Part shown: piece by piece, positions 38,521 to 51,027 of the stretch
How the letters are laid out: every line of letters begins with the position of its first letter
Position numbering within the stretch: the first letter of the stretch is position 1
Assembly (NCBI GenBank): GCA_025642065.1
Contig: JAODUP010000119.1
Coordinates: forward strand, 413,501 to 477,500
Origin: Paralvinella palmiformis
Taxonomy: Eukaryota; Annelida; Polychaeta; Terebellida; Alvinellidae
Length of the DNA: 64,000 nucleotides
Direction of reading: 5' to 3'
Program-made: the position numbers and the translations under genes
The notes under the pieces: model-generated
The model's input: the letters and a program-made list of their open reading frames with translations, nothing else
What the model was told of the DNA's origin: nothing
Database searches by the model: none

Positions 38521-40850
38521 ATGGCAAAGCAGTACACAAAAGTAAGTATTGGTCTAATAAATTGTCAGTCAATCCGTAATAAATGTGTTAAAGATATGGA
38601 TCTTGATGTTCTTGTCATTCTGGATACTTGGCTGACTGGTAATATGTTAGACCATAAAATCGTTTGTGAGGTGACTCCAGCTAGATATGTATACCATCAT
38701 GCAGCTCGGTATAATAAAAAAAGTTGGGTGAGTCAGCATTCTCCTTCTTAATACTTTGAAGTGTGAAGCTCATTTGCGCTTTAAGGCTAAGTCTTTTGAA
38801 AGTTATCAATTAACTTTTATCTCTCAGGAGATAACCTGTTCGTGTAGCTGTTGTCTACCAATTACACCCAAACGAGAAAGTATTTTCAACAAGGTAGTTT
38901 CGCAATTTGTTGATCTTAGGTCATTCCAGCATACATTGGTATTTCCAGAGGAATGCAGATACCAAACAATTGACTGACATTCTTAGATATACCAATCTCA
39001 GGCAGCATGTGTAAGAAAGAACATAAAGACATCGTCACATCTTAGATCTTATTATCTCCTGTGATAATGATAACATGACTAAAGGTGTGTAGATATATTT
39101 CATGCCGGCCAATCATTTTCCTTGTTAAAATTGATGTATTTTTATATAAACATTCTGATTCGGGTACTAATGTTATTTCAAACAAGAAATATAAGTTGAT
39201 TGAGAAATATGCTTTTCTTACTGAACTGGGGGGAGGGGGTCTTCTCTGGTATTGGGTGTAGTGGATGATATTGTTCATCTGGTGGATCTCGATAATAGTA
39301 CACTGAGGGACCTGATAGATGATGGTGCACGTCCAGAGAAAAAGAAATGCCAAGAAGACCATTGTTTCCAAGGTACTATAAGGATATACAAGCTGCAAAA
39401 AGACGTAGAATATATTGTGAATGACTGTAGATAAGGTCCAGTATATTTGTTGATTATGAAATGTTCGAGATCAGTAAAATTCAAAGGGAAATTTAATGAC
39501 TGTCTCCAATGTCGTGAATGAAGTACTACATAAAATCACCGTCCTTCCAAATATTATCAACTCAGACAAAGATATGGCCTATTGTTTAATAACTTCTTCT
39601 GTAAACAAAATATTAAAAATACATGATGCGTTCCTTTTCAGTATCTTATCACAGGGTAAGCCATTGGTAGAAGAGTCCTCCGTATCCATGATGGACACGC
39701 TTGAGCCTTTTGCAGAGATTGATAGACAATTGCAGGAAAGGTCATCTAATGCTTGCTGTGCCGTTTATCCTATGACTACAAGGCATATGAAAGAGTGTCT
39801 GTATGTTCTTACAAATATAGTTAATAAATCATTATCTCCGGTTGTTTCCCAAGATCCATGAAAACCATTAATAATAAATAAATAAAACAGTATGGAGTAT
39901 AATATTTTAAACAATTATAGACCTGTTCCAAATCTAACATTTTAATCTAAAGTTACAGAAATCACGACTGTCTGCATATTAAAGTGGTCACAGCATTGAT
40001 TTGTGTAAAAAATGTATTATTATATCAATTAGTCACGGTAAACCAGTGTTACATGTCCTCTCTGCTGTAGTATTTGAATGATTTCAGTATTATTTGGAAC
40101 GCCACTCTCAGAAAGTGTCTGTTCGTGGTATGTTCTCTGATATTCAGTTGTCATTATCTCGTGCACCACCGAGTTCAGATCTTGGTCTTCTTGATTTCAC
40201 ACTGTAAAAACGTCTTCTTGAGATTATTGCCGTTAAATATCATTTGCATCCTGATGGATCCTGACAATGAGGCAACTACCACCTTAAGAACATCCACTGT
40301 CTAAAAGTATTTTTGACACAAGAAGCGCTTATTATCGTGGTTCATGCCTTTGTTATATCTTGTAAAGACTATTGTATATCCCTGTTAAATGGCATATCTA
40401 ATTATAACATCAATCACCTTCAACGAATTCAATATAGAATATAACTCGCATATTAATAAATACTCGAAAATATGACCAATTCTTCAGAAACTATATTAGC
40501 TCTCTCTATAACGGCGTATCCATTTCAACATTTTACTTAGAACTAACACATTTGTCAATAACATGGCACCTGAATACCTGTGTGAACTGGTGTACATTAG
40601 AAAGTCATCCCCAAAACTGAGCTCATCCAGTCAGATATTATTGCAGGTGCCAATGTCTCTCGGATCAAGTCATATGGTGATTGTGTGGTTAGCCCACTTT
40701 ATGGTATGGATTGTTGATAGATATTAGAAATTCTTCTACTCTCGAAAAGCTTAAATCCGTTCCGAAAACTCACCATTTTAAAGTTGGCTTCACAAATAAA
40801 CGATGATTATCGTTCAAATGTATTTTATATACATATTATTTGGGATACCA
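38521..40850 (+). mobile_element. Decayed LINE, endonuclease to C-terminus (L2/CR1-like)
   Basis: An apurinic-type endonuclease start, VSIGLINCQSIRNKCVKD with DVLVILDTWLTGN (38,542-38,650), is followed by VTPARYVYHHAARYNKK. HLLDLIISCDNDN-like residues occur at about 39,034-39,075. The linker includes FCKQNIKNTXC-like sequence and DPMTTRHMKECLYVLTNIV (about 39,765-39,825). The RT part contains EWFQYYLERHSQKVSVRG (about 40,076-40,130), YHLKNIHCLKVFLTQEAL (about 40,280-40,335) and DYCISLLNGISNYN. A LINE-typical tail contains APEYLCELVYIRKSS and KLKSVPKTHHFKVGF (about 40,750-40,795). Many stops and internal deletions (the YADD block is lost). It is the same family as 33,870-35,130, judging by the shared YHLKNIHCLK and HAFV..DYC stretches. 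Confidence 0.78.
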
Positions 40851-41531
40851 TAGTATAGCTCTTTGAATGACTAGTGCTAGAAAGGATGCTTCATTAAATA
40901 TACATTATTATTATTGTTATTATTATGGTTATTATTATTAGTAGTAGTAGTAGTAGTAGTAGTATAAAACAGAATATATCTCAATAGTGTAAAAAAATCA
41001 ATCAAATAAACTACAATCAATACTGATATAAAAGCAACTAATGTATATGTTTGTGTTTATCACTTTAACCATAATTTGCTAATAACGCATTTTTTTCGTA
41101 ATACATATTATATAATGTGTTCATTTTGTAAACTATCTTTCATTTTGTATCTATATTGGATACACCTGGGACATACGTCTGAAGAGCAACTCCTCCCTAC
41201 AATCCGAAACTGGGCATTTGTAGAACACTGATCTATCCACTATGTTGTTGACGCAATATTTATTTCTGTAAGGGAAATACATTTTGTAAATGGATATCAA
41301 ATGCATAAAAGGTTTAATGAATTGAAGTGAAATACGTGAATTGTCACACGTTTCTTGTGATCTTCTTGTTATTGTACGTTAACCACATAGTCGGATATTA
41401 AAATCTATAATATTGATGTCAATGAATGAAAGAAAGACAACATTTAACTGAAATGAAAATCCTGGAAGATTAAAACGTGGAAGTTGTCGGTATTTTGAAT
41501 TATCCAAGATAATCCGATAGAATTTAAGATA

Positions 41532-41619
41532 AATTGTTTGTTTGTTTGTTTGTTTGTTTGTTTGTTTGTTTGTTTGTTTGTTTGTTTGTTTGTTTGTTTG
41601 TTTGTTTGTTTGTTTGTTT
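41532..41619 (+). repeat. (TTTG)n microsatellite
   Basis: About 21 perfect copies of a TTTG tetranucleotide. It generates a spurious frame with FVCL repeats. Confidence 0.95.
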
Positions 41620-41802
41620 ACTTCCTCTTTTTATTTACCTATTCTTATCATCGCTTGTCTTAGAAGAACACAATCCAACTTCATCAAAAGCGCTCATAGT
41701 AAATAAACGTACGATTAGCAACTTCCTCATTCTGGGGAAGTATAGTAAATTTATATAAATATGAATTTGATTTAAGTGACAGTTATCGTTTAATTGTCAT
41801 AT

Positions 41803-41988
<186 letters not shown>

Positions 41989-42469
41989 ATGCGCGTTTAA
42001 CCGCTGTGTACTTTACGTACTTCTCTCCAGTAACACGATATCTGTAATATTTCACTGGACGAGTAAAATTGCGCGATGTCTGATATATGCTCAGTTTACT
42101 GACAGCTTCATTTTAATTAATTGCCTGTTTTTTTATTGGAAACGTGACGCCAACCAATTCTAAAAGTGTGCAGTGAAACACTTATTGTCATGATTCGTTA
42201 TTTATTTTCGACTAAAATCTATATATAATGAGAAATTGGAGCTGAAATACCTGGATAGAATCAATAAATAAATGTTTTATGCCATCGGTGAGACAATAAC
42301 ATTTCAAAGAGAAAAGTATGGTTAACCACTAATAATGTTAGTTATTGTAATGTAATCTTTTAATTGGAATGTTTAATGTAGGCGTTTTGGCAATTAGTTG
42401 GGTTTTTTCAATCTCGAAAACAAAATTCAATTTATGTCAACTTTATGTAAATGTAGAGCAAACATTTGT

Positions 42470-42815
42470 CATTCTCCGATGGTCTAAAGGTTAAGCACGT
42501 TGTACTTAGTCACCTTCGAAAAGGCAAAATGTATTAATTTCTCGGCTCACAGCATTGTGGGTGGCTGATCGCGTTAAATGGTGCTGCCGTCTCCACTGAA
42601 TCGATTAAAAGGGGAGACGTTAAAGATCCCCCGAGGACGTAATACACTCTGGTAGTGACCGCCCTCGAAGTATTTGGGTTCCATCTTTCCGTATGCTACC
42701 CTGTGAGTGGAGGGAGCGAGTTTTAAAGCAGCCACTTAATAAACAGGGTCCACACAATGATAGGTGATCACACTTTCGTGTGCTATCCCTGTTTCATGAT
42801 CATAGATAGAGAAAT
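42470..42815 (+). mobile_element. Putative SINE-like interspersed repeat
   Basis: An A-box-like start (CGATGGTCTAAAGGTTAAGC) is followed by GTGGGTGGCTGATCGCG, CTGCCGTCTCC, a 7-bp inverted match GTCTCC/GGAGAC, and TGGTAGTGACCGCCCTCG. The composition is richer in GC than its flanks and the layout resembles a tRNA-derived SINE. No second copy is present in the window, so repeat status is inference. Confidence 0.35.
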
Positions 42816-42888
42816 GAAATTAATCAAATACACAGAAACGTAAGAGAAAACCGAACCAGTCCGTCTAACGACAAAGAGAGAGAGGGGG

Positions 42889-42891
<3 letters not shown>

Positions 42892-42931
<40 letters not shown>
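42892..42931 (+). repeat. (GA)n microsatellite
   Basis: GAGA run after a short G-rich stretch. Confidence 0.9.
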
Positions 42932-42935
<4 letters not shown>

Positions 42936-43114
42936 TTATTGGTGTTTCATATTCTCCAGTTATCCAAAATAATTCCATCATGGGAGCGCAATCGAATGGA
43001 TGGAAACTAAACAGATAAACTCCCTAATTTAAAACCAGGAGCACAATTGTTAATCCAGCATCTTGTGTTTTATGTATTGATACTGTTCGTACTAATACCA
43101 AACTAGCACAGTTA

Positions 43115-43118
<4 letters not shown>

Positions 43119-43171
<53 letters not shown>
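43119..43171. repeat. (TA)n microsatellite
   Basis: TA run of about 53 bp. Confidence 0.9.
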
Positions 43172-43177
<6 letters not shown>

Positions 43178-44046
43178 TATTATGTAAATAACTTATATCT
43201 TAAGACTATGTATCTGTATTGTCGTCTAAGCCAAAAGAAATCGTATCGGGTTCAGATCTTCTGTATCTGGCATAAACGTGTATTACACTCCAACAAGTGA
43301 CTTATTGATCTCTGGCTGAGATCCTTCCGTGACTTGCGAGCTATAAGATCCCGCTAATTCAACAAGTACAGGATATCGTCATATCAGGTATATGAAACCG
43401 GTCACTAGGCTAATGGATCCTCGGTAATATACACTAATGTGGAGTACGATTATCTCTACCCACCTGGAAGATGAGGGAATCCTACGTTGAACACTTCCTC
43501 CACCATGAAACGTGGATTCTTACTCTTTAAAACAACGACAATATTCATCAATTCATAGATACTGTATTTGAAGATTATCTCAGAATGTGTAATATACTAA
43601 GTCTAAATGAGCCATGATTGGGTCTTGATCGCTGATTGACATTATTTTATTAATGATACATAATGGATACATCCTGACCTTGTCAACACTTCAGATTATC
43701 AAGGTCATCCATTGGAATATATTGCGCGATATATAAGAACTATAAGTCTGATATCAACGTGTAAAGTTTTGTAGTACAAAACTAATGGCCTTAGTAAAGA
43801 TAATAGTATTTTATGTGATTTTATGACAAGTAACTGTCTTTTAGCCCCAGATTCATGTCACAAAAAAGATAATGATTACATTTATTTTATAATATTTAAG
43901 GCACAACGAGGTAGATTAGCAATATTCTAACCTCTCATTATTCATTGTATCACATATAATTATCTTATTGGAGAAGATAGTATATCAGTGATTATCTGCC
44001 GATACAACTGACTCTCACTCTGATAAAAATAATCTGCCTTTAATAT

Positions 44047-44048
<2 letters not shown>
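43172..44048. other. Non-repetitive stretch, nothing recognised
   Basis: No coding potential, RNA gene or transposon motif that I can support. Confidence 0.5.
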
Positions 44049-44050
<2 letters not shown>

Positions 44051-44121
<71 letters not shown>

Positions 44122-44123
44122 GT

Positions 44124-44171
<48 letters not shown>
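44051..44171. repeat. (TA)n followed by (AGT)n microsatellite
   Basis: TA to about 44,119, then about 16 AGT trinucleotides. Confidence 0.95.
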
Positions 44172-44502
44172 CTATCTCCAATTGTGTCTTCATGCAAATT
44201 AATAAAAATGATATCAAGAGCAGGAATATAACTAGTCGCTATATCCCAATGATCTGTATTGAGTCTTATATTGATCGTTTTATATATACAATAAATTAGG
44301 TATGAGTACACCATGATATGGGATAGAGGTAGAAACGTACGTTGAGGAATACCATATTGTGTGTGTACTGTTTTTTATCTTGACTACCATAACGTCCTTT
44401 GAAATATAACATAATAAATTTATGTTAAGGAACTAAAGTAAAATTACGATAACATCAACATTGTCTATTTCGTATCAAGAGCTTGTTATGTTACACCTGC
44501 CG

Positions 44503-45945
44503 CTGATATCAATATGTAATTTAGTAATATTGATATCAGTATGTAATTTAGTAATATTGATATCAGTATGTAATTTAGTAATACTGATATCAGTATGTAA
44601 TTTAGTAATATTGATATCAGTATGTAATTTAGTAATATTGATATCAGTATGTAATTTAGTAATATTGATGTCAGTATGTAATTTAGTAATATTGATGTCA
44701 GTATGTAATTTAGTAATACTGATATCAGTATGTAATTTAGTAATATTGATATCAATATGTAATTTAGTAATACTGATATCAATATGTAATTTAGTAATAC
44801 TGATGTCAGTATGTAATTTAGTAATATTGATGTCAGTATGTAATTTAGTAATATTGATGTCAGTATGTAATTTAGTAATATTGATATCAATATGTAATTT
44901 AGTAATACTGATGTCTGTATGTAATTTAGTAATACTGATGTCAGTATGTAATTTAGTAATACTGATGTCTGTATGTAATTTAGTAATACTGATATCAATA
45001 TGTAATTTAGTAATATTGATGTCAGTATGTAATTTAGTAATACTGATGTCAGTATGTAATTTAGTAATACTGATGTCTGTATGTAATTTAGTAATATTGA
45101 TATCAATATGTAATTTAGTAATACTGATATCAATATGTAATTTAGTAATACTGATGTCAGTATGTAATTTAGTAATACTGATGTCAGTATGTAATTTAGT
45201 AATACTGATGTCTGTATGTAATTTAGTAATACTGATATCAATATGTAATTTAGTAATACTGATATCAATATGTAATTTAGTAATATTGATGTCAGTATGT
45301 AATTTAGTAATATTGATATCAATATGTAATTTAGTAATACTGATGTCTGTATGTAATTTAGTAATACTGATATCAATATGTAATTTAATAATACTGATAT
45401 CAATATGTAATTTAGTAATACTGATATCAATATGTAATTTAGTAATATTGATGTCAGTATGTAATTTAGTAATATTGATATCAATATGTAATTTAGTAAT
45501 ACTGATATCAATATGTAATTTAGTAATATTGATGTCAGTATGTAATTTAGTAATATTGATATCAATATGTAATTTAGTAATACTGATATCAATATGTAAT
45601 TTAGTAATATTGATGTCAGTATGTAATTTAGTAATATTGATATCAATATGTAATTTAGTAATACTGATATCAATATGTAATTTAGTAATATTGATGTCAG
45701 TATGTAATTTAGTAATATTGATATCAATATGTAATTTAGTAATACTGATATCAATATGTAATTTAGTAATATTGATGTCAGTATGTAATTTAGTAATATT
45801 GATATCAATATGTAATTTAGTAATACTGATATCAATATGTAATTTAGTAATACTGATGTCAATATGTAATTTAGTAATATTGATGTCAGTATGTAATTTA
45901 GTAATATTGATGTCAGTATGTAATTTAGTAATACTGATATAGATG
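44503..45945. repeat. 27-bp minisatellite, about 53 copies, with 81-bp higher-order period
   Basis: Monomers are 27 bp. Each has a TGATATCA or TGATGTCA core, then ATATG or GTATG, then TAATTTAGTAATA. Variation is confined to a few sites (TTGAT/CTGAT, ATATC/ATGTC, CAATA/CAGTA/CTGTA). From about 45,445 the variant TTGATGTCAG recurs exactly every 81 bp (at 45,450, 45,531, 45,612, 45,693 and 45,774), so trimers became the amplified unit. Because 27 is divisible by 3 and the monomer lacks stops in several frames, frames of 493 (plus), 504 and 458 (minus) codons result. They are repetitive, have no upstream gene structure and are not annotated as genes. Confidence 0.95.
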
Positions 45946-46106
45946 TCAGGTAAACAATTGAAACAGACTTGTAGTAATATTTGAAACAAAGTTAAATCTG
46001 ATCAACTATATCAAAAATAAAGAGCCATGTTCCATCTAAACATCATGCGGCATATTTCCATCTACGAAATATCAATTGTTTAAATCATATTTGAGCTCCA
46101 ATGATC

Positions 46107-46109
46107 TCA

Positions 46110-46170
<61 letters not shown>
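46107..46170. repeat. (CA)n/(TA)n microsatellite
   Basis: CACA run to about 46,157, then a short TA run. Confidence 0.95.
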
Positions 46171-46503
46171 AACACAAACACATAACATTATATATAGAAA
46201 CCTTTCAACGGATTCAGAAGTGTACTGCAATAATAGTCACACACAGTCAAAGAGAGAGACACTCACCATGAACATTTAAGGCTAAATATGGCTATTCTGA
46301 ATTCACTTGGATCATGTGACAATACATCATTTACAATACCATCTAAAATCAGAAACAACACAACATTAATACACCAAAAGAAAATCCTTAAAATATAACT
46401 TTTAGATTTTTCTCTGTAAAAGTATATTTCGTTTATTAACTTGTACTCCTCTTTAATGCACAGAAGAATGGCATTCAGTGCTATGATAAATATACTAAAT
46501 ATG

Positions 46504-46541
<38 letters not shown>

Positions 46542-46569
46542 TATGTTAGGAGATATCGTTTATACTCAA

Positions 46570-47240
46570 AGTAAACCTCATCATAAAGGCGTAACAAAAG
46601 TAAACCTCATCATAAAGGAGTAACAAAAGTAAACATCATCACAATTGGGTAACAAAAGTAAACATCATCACAATTGGGTAACAAAAGTAAACATCATCAC
46701 AAAGGAGTAACAAAATTAAACATCGTCACAAAGGAGTAACAAAAGTAAACATCATCACAAAGGAGTAACGAAATTAAACATCATCATAAAGAAGTAACAA
46801 AAGTAAACATCATCATAAAGAAGTAACAAAAGTAAACATCGTCATAAAGAAGTAACAAAAGTAAACATCATCACAAAGGAGTAACAAAATTAAACATCGT
46901 CATAAAGGAGTAACAAAAGTAAACATCATCACAAAGGAGTAACAAAATTAAACATCGTCACAAAGGAGTAACAAAAGTAAACATCATCACAAAGGAGTAA
47001 CAAAATTAAACATCGTCACAAAGGAGTAACAAAGTAAACATCATCACAAAGGAGTAACAAAATTAAACATCGTCACAAAGGAGTAACAAAAGTAAACATC
47101 TTCACAAAGGAGTAACAAAAGTAAACATCTTCACAAAGGAGTAACAAAAGTAAACATCTTCACAAAGGAGTAACAAAAGTAAACATCTTCACAAAGGAGT
47201 AACAAAAGTAAACATCGTCATAAAGAAGTAACAAAAGTAT
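46570..47240. repeat. 29-bp minisatellite, about 23 copies
   Basis: The monomer is built from GTAACAAAAGTAAACATCAT followed by CACAAAGGA. Variants alternate between CATCATC, CATCGTC and CATCTTC, and between AAAAGT and AAAATT. The 29-bp period is not a multiple of 3, so no frame stays open. One monomer near 47,032 lacks one A. The last four or five copies, carrying CATCTTC, form a homogenised block. Confidence 0.95.
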
Positions 47241-48090
47241 TTTTTTCCACAATTTAATTTTTAAATTTTAGTTGGTTTATATTTATTATATTGGTGGCAA
47301 AAGGTGAGAAATGCAGAATATTGAAGGTTAATAGGCGGGTAGTAAATAAACAGAGGTGTGGGTAATGTTCACTGGTCAGAATGGACAACAGCTATTATAT
47401 CAAATATTGTGTCACCATCAAACGTACTCGGTTTCTTTTCAGTGTTAAAGTCTATTTATAAATATTTCAAGTAGGGTTTTTCATTGAAACAGATAGAGGG
47501 ATGTTGGTATTTCCGGTATGGTAAACCCGGGATACCGCTCTAGACTCGATGTTTGTGAAACCCTGCAAATTATATCTTTGCTAATCTAGTTATAAATGTG
47601 GATCCTGTGGGATCGAGCATTTACGGGGACTGTCTCAAACAATGTAGCCTTTCTATGGTGGCGCTGGACATATAGTCTAATAATTGTTGTCATTCATATA
47701 ATCATATAATCTCAAACGGTTTTAGGAAAGAAAGAAACAGGAAGGCAGTATGGAGGAAAAAGTAGAAAAAAAGAAACCGGAATAAAAGTAACAAAAATAA
47801 AGAAACACCACATATGTGTTAATTTTGTATAATAAAGCATTTTAAATGTCCCAAATAATATATTTCTGATTATTATCTCAAACAATAATTGTAAAGTATA
47901 TAATCCTAAGATTTACTGTATGTTAAAGTGTTAAAATCAATGTTTCATATATAATTTAGTTATAATTGCATTCTGTATTATCATTGATCACACAGATGTA
48001 ATTCATATTTTTTAAGTGTGAAGAATATTATATGGATGTACCAAATGTGGTAACGGACTTGGATGAGGGTGTACTCACCAGACACAGAAC
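47241..48090. other. Unique stretch, no gene seen
   Basis: No supported coding or RNA feature. Confidence 0.5.
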
Positions 48091-48094
48091 ACCT

Positions 48095-48680
48095 AGCATA
48101 GGATCCAGAAGCTCGAACTGGTCAACGAGTACAACGAGGATGAGGACTTTCGATTGTTATGTGATAAGCTGTATGGTTTAGCATTCCTACCAGTTGATGA
48201 GATTCCCAAGGATATGAGGCACTTTAAGGACAACGCACCACCACCAGGAGCCATGGATCCGGTCTCGTACTTTGACAAGGCGTACTTCAGTGGCACATTC
48301 CATTTGATTGCTTGCCGGAATTATGGGAACGCCAATCTCCGACTTCGACGTACTCCACCTCGTGAATGGAATCACCATGGCACCACTCGAACCGAATGCC
48401 ATCGTACAAATAATACCTGTTGAACGGTGGAAAAACAACCTTTTAGGACACCACTACCCTTCAGTCGTCCGACTATACAATGGTTCCAATTTCAGGAATA
48501 CACTGTATTCCAGCAAGATGCCACTGGGAACACTACCAGGAAGCGCACCAACCATGGCCAAGTACATATCCAGAAGAGTCTAAAGACCCAGTGCCAGGAC
48601 AGTGCCAATGGGTACAAGTCTATTCCCGACTTTCTCAATGGTGTTGGACACAACATCTGTCTCATTAAGAGGTCTTAAAC
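48095..48680 (+). pseudogene. MULE-type transposase fragment (C-terminal part), broken
   Basis: The first frame (48,103-48,423) reads KLELVNEYNEDEDFRLL, LYGLAFLPVDEIPKDM, DPVSYFDKAYFSGTFH and PPREWNHHGTTRT then CHRTNNTC. This matches the FLYWCH/MULE transposase C-terminal pattern: AFVPVxDV, lIxYFxxTYV, WNxxxRxxxxxxRTNNxVEGWH. At 48,424 the frame shifts, so the WH part continues as VERWKNNLLGHHYPSVVRLY in the neighbouring frame. Another shift follows (QEYTVFQQDATGNT, then DFLNGVGHNICL). No DDE catalytic core is seen upstream. It is an inactive fragment; domesticated or cellular function is not supported. Confidence 0.65.
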
Positions 48681-50805
48681 AGATTGGATTATTGAACTAT
48701 TATAATAATGTGCTATAAAATCTGCATGCGGTATAAAATAACGTATATGATATGTATAATGCATATGTCAAAACATGTCACAACATGTCCTGTGATAAAT
48801 ATGCAAATAAAATCATAATATTGATTTGTGATTTGTGTGTTTGTGTGTGAATTGTGGCTTCGTAATAAAGTATGAAAATCTGTTTCTTTTTTTTATGTTT
48901 CCGGGGTTTTTTCTTCTGATTCCGTATTTCCGTTCAGCATCTCAATCAGAGTATTATCTCTATGGGTGGCATTTATAAAATACTAAAAAGCGTTTCATAA
49001 TTTAAGGTAAACTCTTCTCACTTCATATGTAAATGATGACATTAAGTATAAATTATTTGCATTATACTATAATCTGTCGTGTAAATCTGGTATATGTTAT
49101 AATAATAATAATAATAATAATAATAATGTAGATTTAATAAAGAGCCCTTTAACAGCGAAAGCCATTCAAAGCTGTTATAGCTATTTGGCATTAATACTAT
49201 ATAACTAATGAATAAACGAATGGTGCCGCCATAAAATATCAAAATATTTCCTAATTGTATCTTGTTATATTCTATTTGGTGTCCTACCTGATATTGTACG
49301 CTTGACCTGATAGCACTGTTTGTGACATCTTCTATCGTGTTGACATCAACATCAATAACACATGTGTGAGGATGGTGTTATATTACCATGTCCGGATTAT
49401 TTTCATTGTATTCTCACACTGGTCTTCTCGATTCATTACTGACTTTTTTCGTTGAAGATAATATGACTATCTATCCAAAACGTATATTTGGAGTGTCTCG
49501 CATTAAGGTCAGTCCTGTTTTAAAGCTACTGGACGTCGATTGCAATGGTGGTGTTATTTTACGGCCACTGCAATGATGATGCTATTTTAAGAATGTGTGT
49601 TTGTATATTAAATAATTGTTATTAACCTAAATAACAATTAAGACAATGTTTGAGGCTGAATGATTGTGAAATTAACATGCGTTTATTCTTAGCGAGAGAT
49701 ATTTCATTAGCAATGTTTACAAACGAAGCACTTCAATTGAACGACGTCTTTATAATGTTTACTTACGATACATCGTTTTATCCACATTCATCTGGTACAG
49801 CGCTGTTAGTAACCATTTAAGAGTAGCGCAGTCTCATTGTTACCTCTGTGTTTGTCAATTTTATTTGAAGGTCATAGATACTGCGTGGTACGCAAAAAGG
49901 GTTAATACATCTCACCGTAAGCACATAAAGGACATTGACTGGTTCAGCTTCGTACAGAGATTTTTTCTGAATGTGCAGTTTTTCAGTTCGGGTCTTCTTC
50001 CTTCTATTTCACTCATACGGAGATTCTACATCGAAGAAGAAGAAGAAAGTTTAAGTTTGACGTGAATGGAATCGGGTGAAGAAGCCAGCTTGTTATTGAC
50101 TAGCCAAGTGTGTTCCTAACACGTATGTGTTTTAACAATTTTTCTACGGCCAGTAGTCGTGTTAGTTCAAGGAGGCACGCATCAGATATATAGAATTTTT
50201 ATGGCATGTCGTATACACTGGAAATCTCTTCTTTTCTTAATGTCTTCCCTTCCTATCCTTTTTTTATCCGGATATCCTTTGTTATCCGGATATCTATCGT
50301 GTGGACAAACATTTGTCGAAGAGACAAAAATGCATATCGCAGATTTTCGGTTTGACATTTCCATATCATATCGAATGACTACAAGACTGAGTTACATTCA
50401 ACTGGAATGCAGAAAAAATATATAACCAAAAAAAAATACAACAGAAAATTCCGAGAAGAAATAACGCAATATCCATAATATTTTATTAAAATAATATAAC
50501 ATTAAACATAAAATATAATTTTATTGAAATTATGATTTTATGAGTTTATGGGAGTAACGAATGGCATTCACTCATACGCGATTCTTGATTTTCATATAAT
50601 AAAAATTCAAAAATTTGTTATTTATTAAATTATACAAACATACCATATATTATGCATACATGTTCTTAGCATGCATTTGTGTATGTGTAATGTTATTAAG
50701 TACTCTGTATGTATTTAATTAAATATACATAAAAACAACAATATCAACAGCAGTCTTTTTATATAAGGTCACGTGGCTGTATTGTTTTCGGTCACTGTTC
50801 AACTT
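48681..50805. other. Intergenic stretch with a (TAA)n run; no gene supported
   Basis: Contains (AAT)n at about 49,097-49,127. Frames at 49,388-49,576 and 50,159-50,425 are short. The latter has a hydrophobic MACRIHWKSLLFLMSS start that could mimic a signal peptide, but there is no family match or clear splice context. Confidence 0.45.
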
Positions 50806-50816
50806 ACTTACCTGTT

Positions 50817-51016
50817 GGGGCGCCTCCGTGGTATAGCGGTAGCGTGTTGGACTACAGGTCACTACCACCCATGATCGAATCTCGGCGTGGGCATATCTGA
50901 AGGGTGTTTCATCTTTGTCTTCGCTTCATTACCTTTGGAGGTCGCTCGGCCCATTTAGCCTACCATGTGCACAAAAGTGGCCGTAAAACATCAATTATCA
51001 TCAATTATCATCATCA
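50817..51016 (+). mobile_element. tRNA-derived SINE, family B, full length with target-site duplication
   Basis: tRNA-like head from 50,821 (CGCCTCCGTGGTATAGCGGT; GATCGAATCTCGGCGTGGGC as the B-box side). The body has GGAGGTCGCTCGGCCCATTT and ACAAAAGTGGCCGTAAAACA; the tail is ATCATC-rich. It is flanked by a perfect 11-bp duplication ACTTACCTGTT at 50,806-50,816 and 51,017-51,027, which proves retroposition. This is the least diverged copy in the window. Confidence 0.88.
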
Positions 51017-51027
51017 ACTTACCTGTT

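Noticed and set aside
44461..45989. Three long open frames (493, 504 and 458 codons) as repetitive proteins
   Set aside because: They are translations of the 27-bp minisatellite in different frames and strands. There is no independent start, domain or splice context.
50821..50891. Functional tRNA gene
   Set aside because: Acceptor-stem pairing is imperfect, and the tRNA-like part continues into a conserved body and tail with a target-site duplication. It is a SINE head. The same holds for the tRNA-like heads at 11.8, 18.4, 24.4, 25.9 and 32.3 kb.
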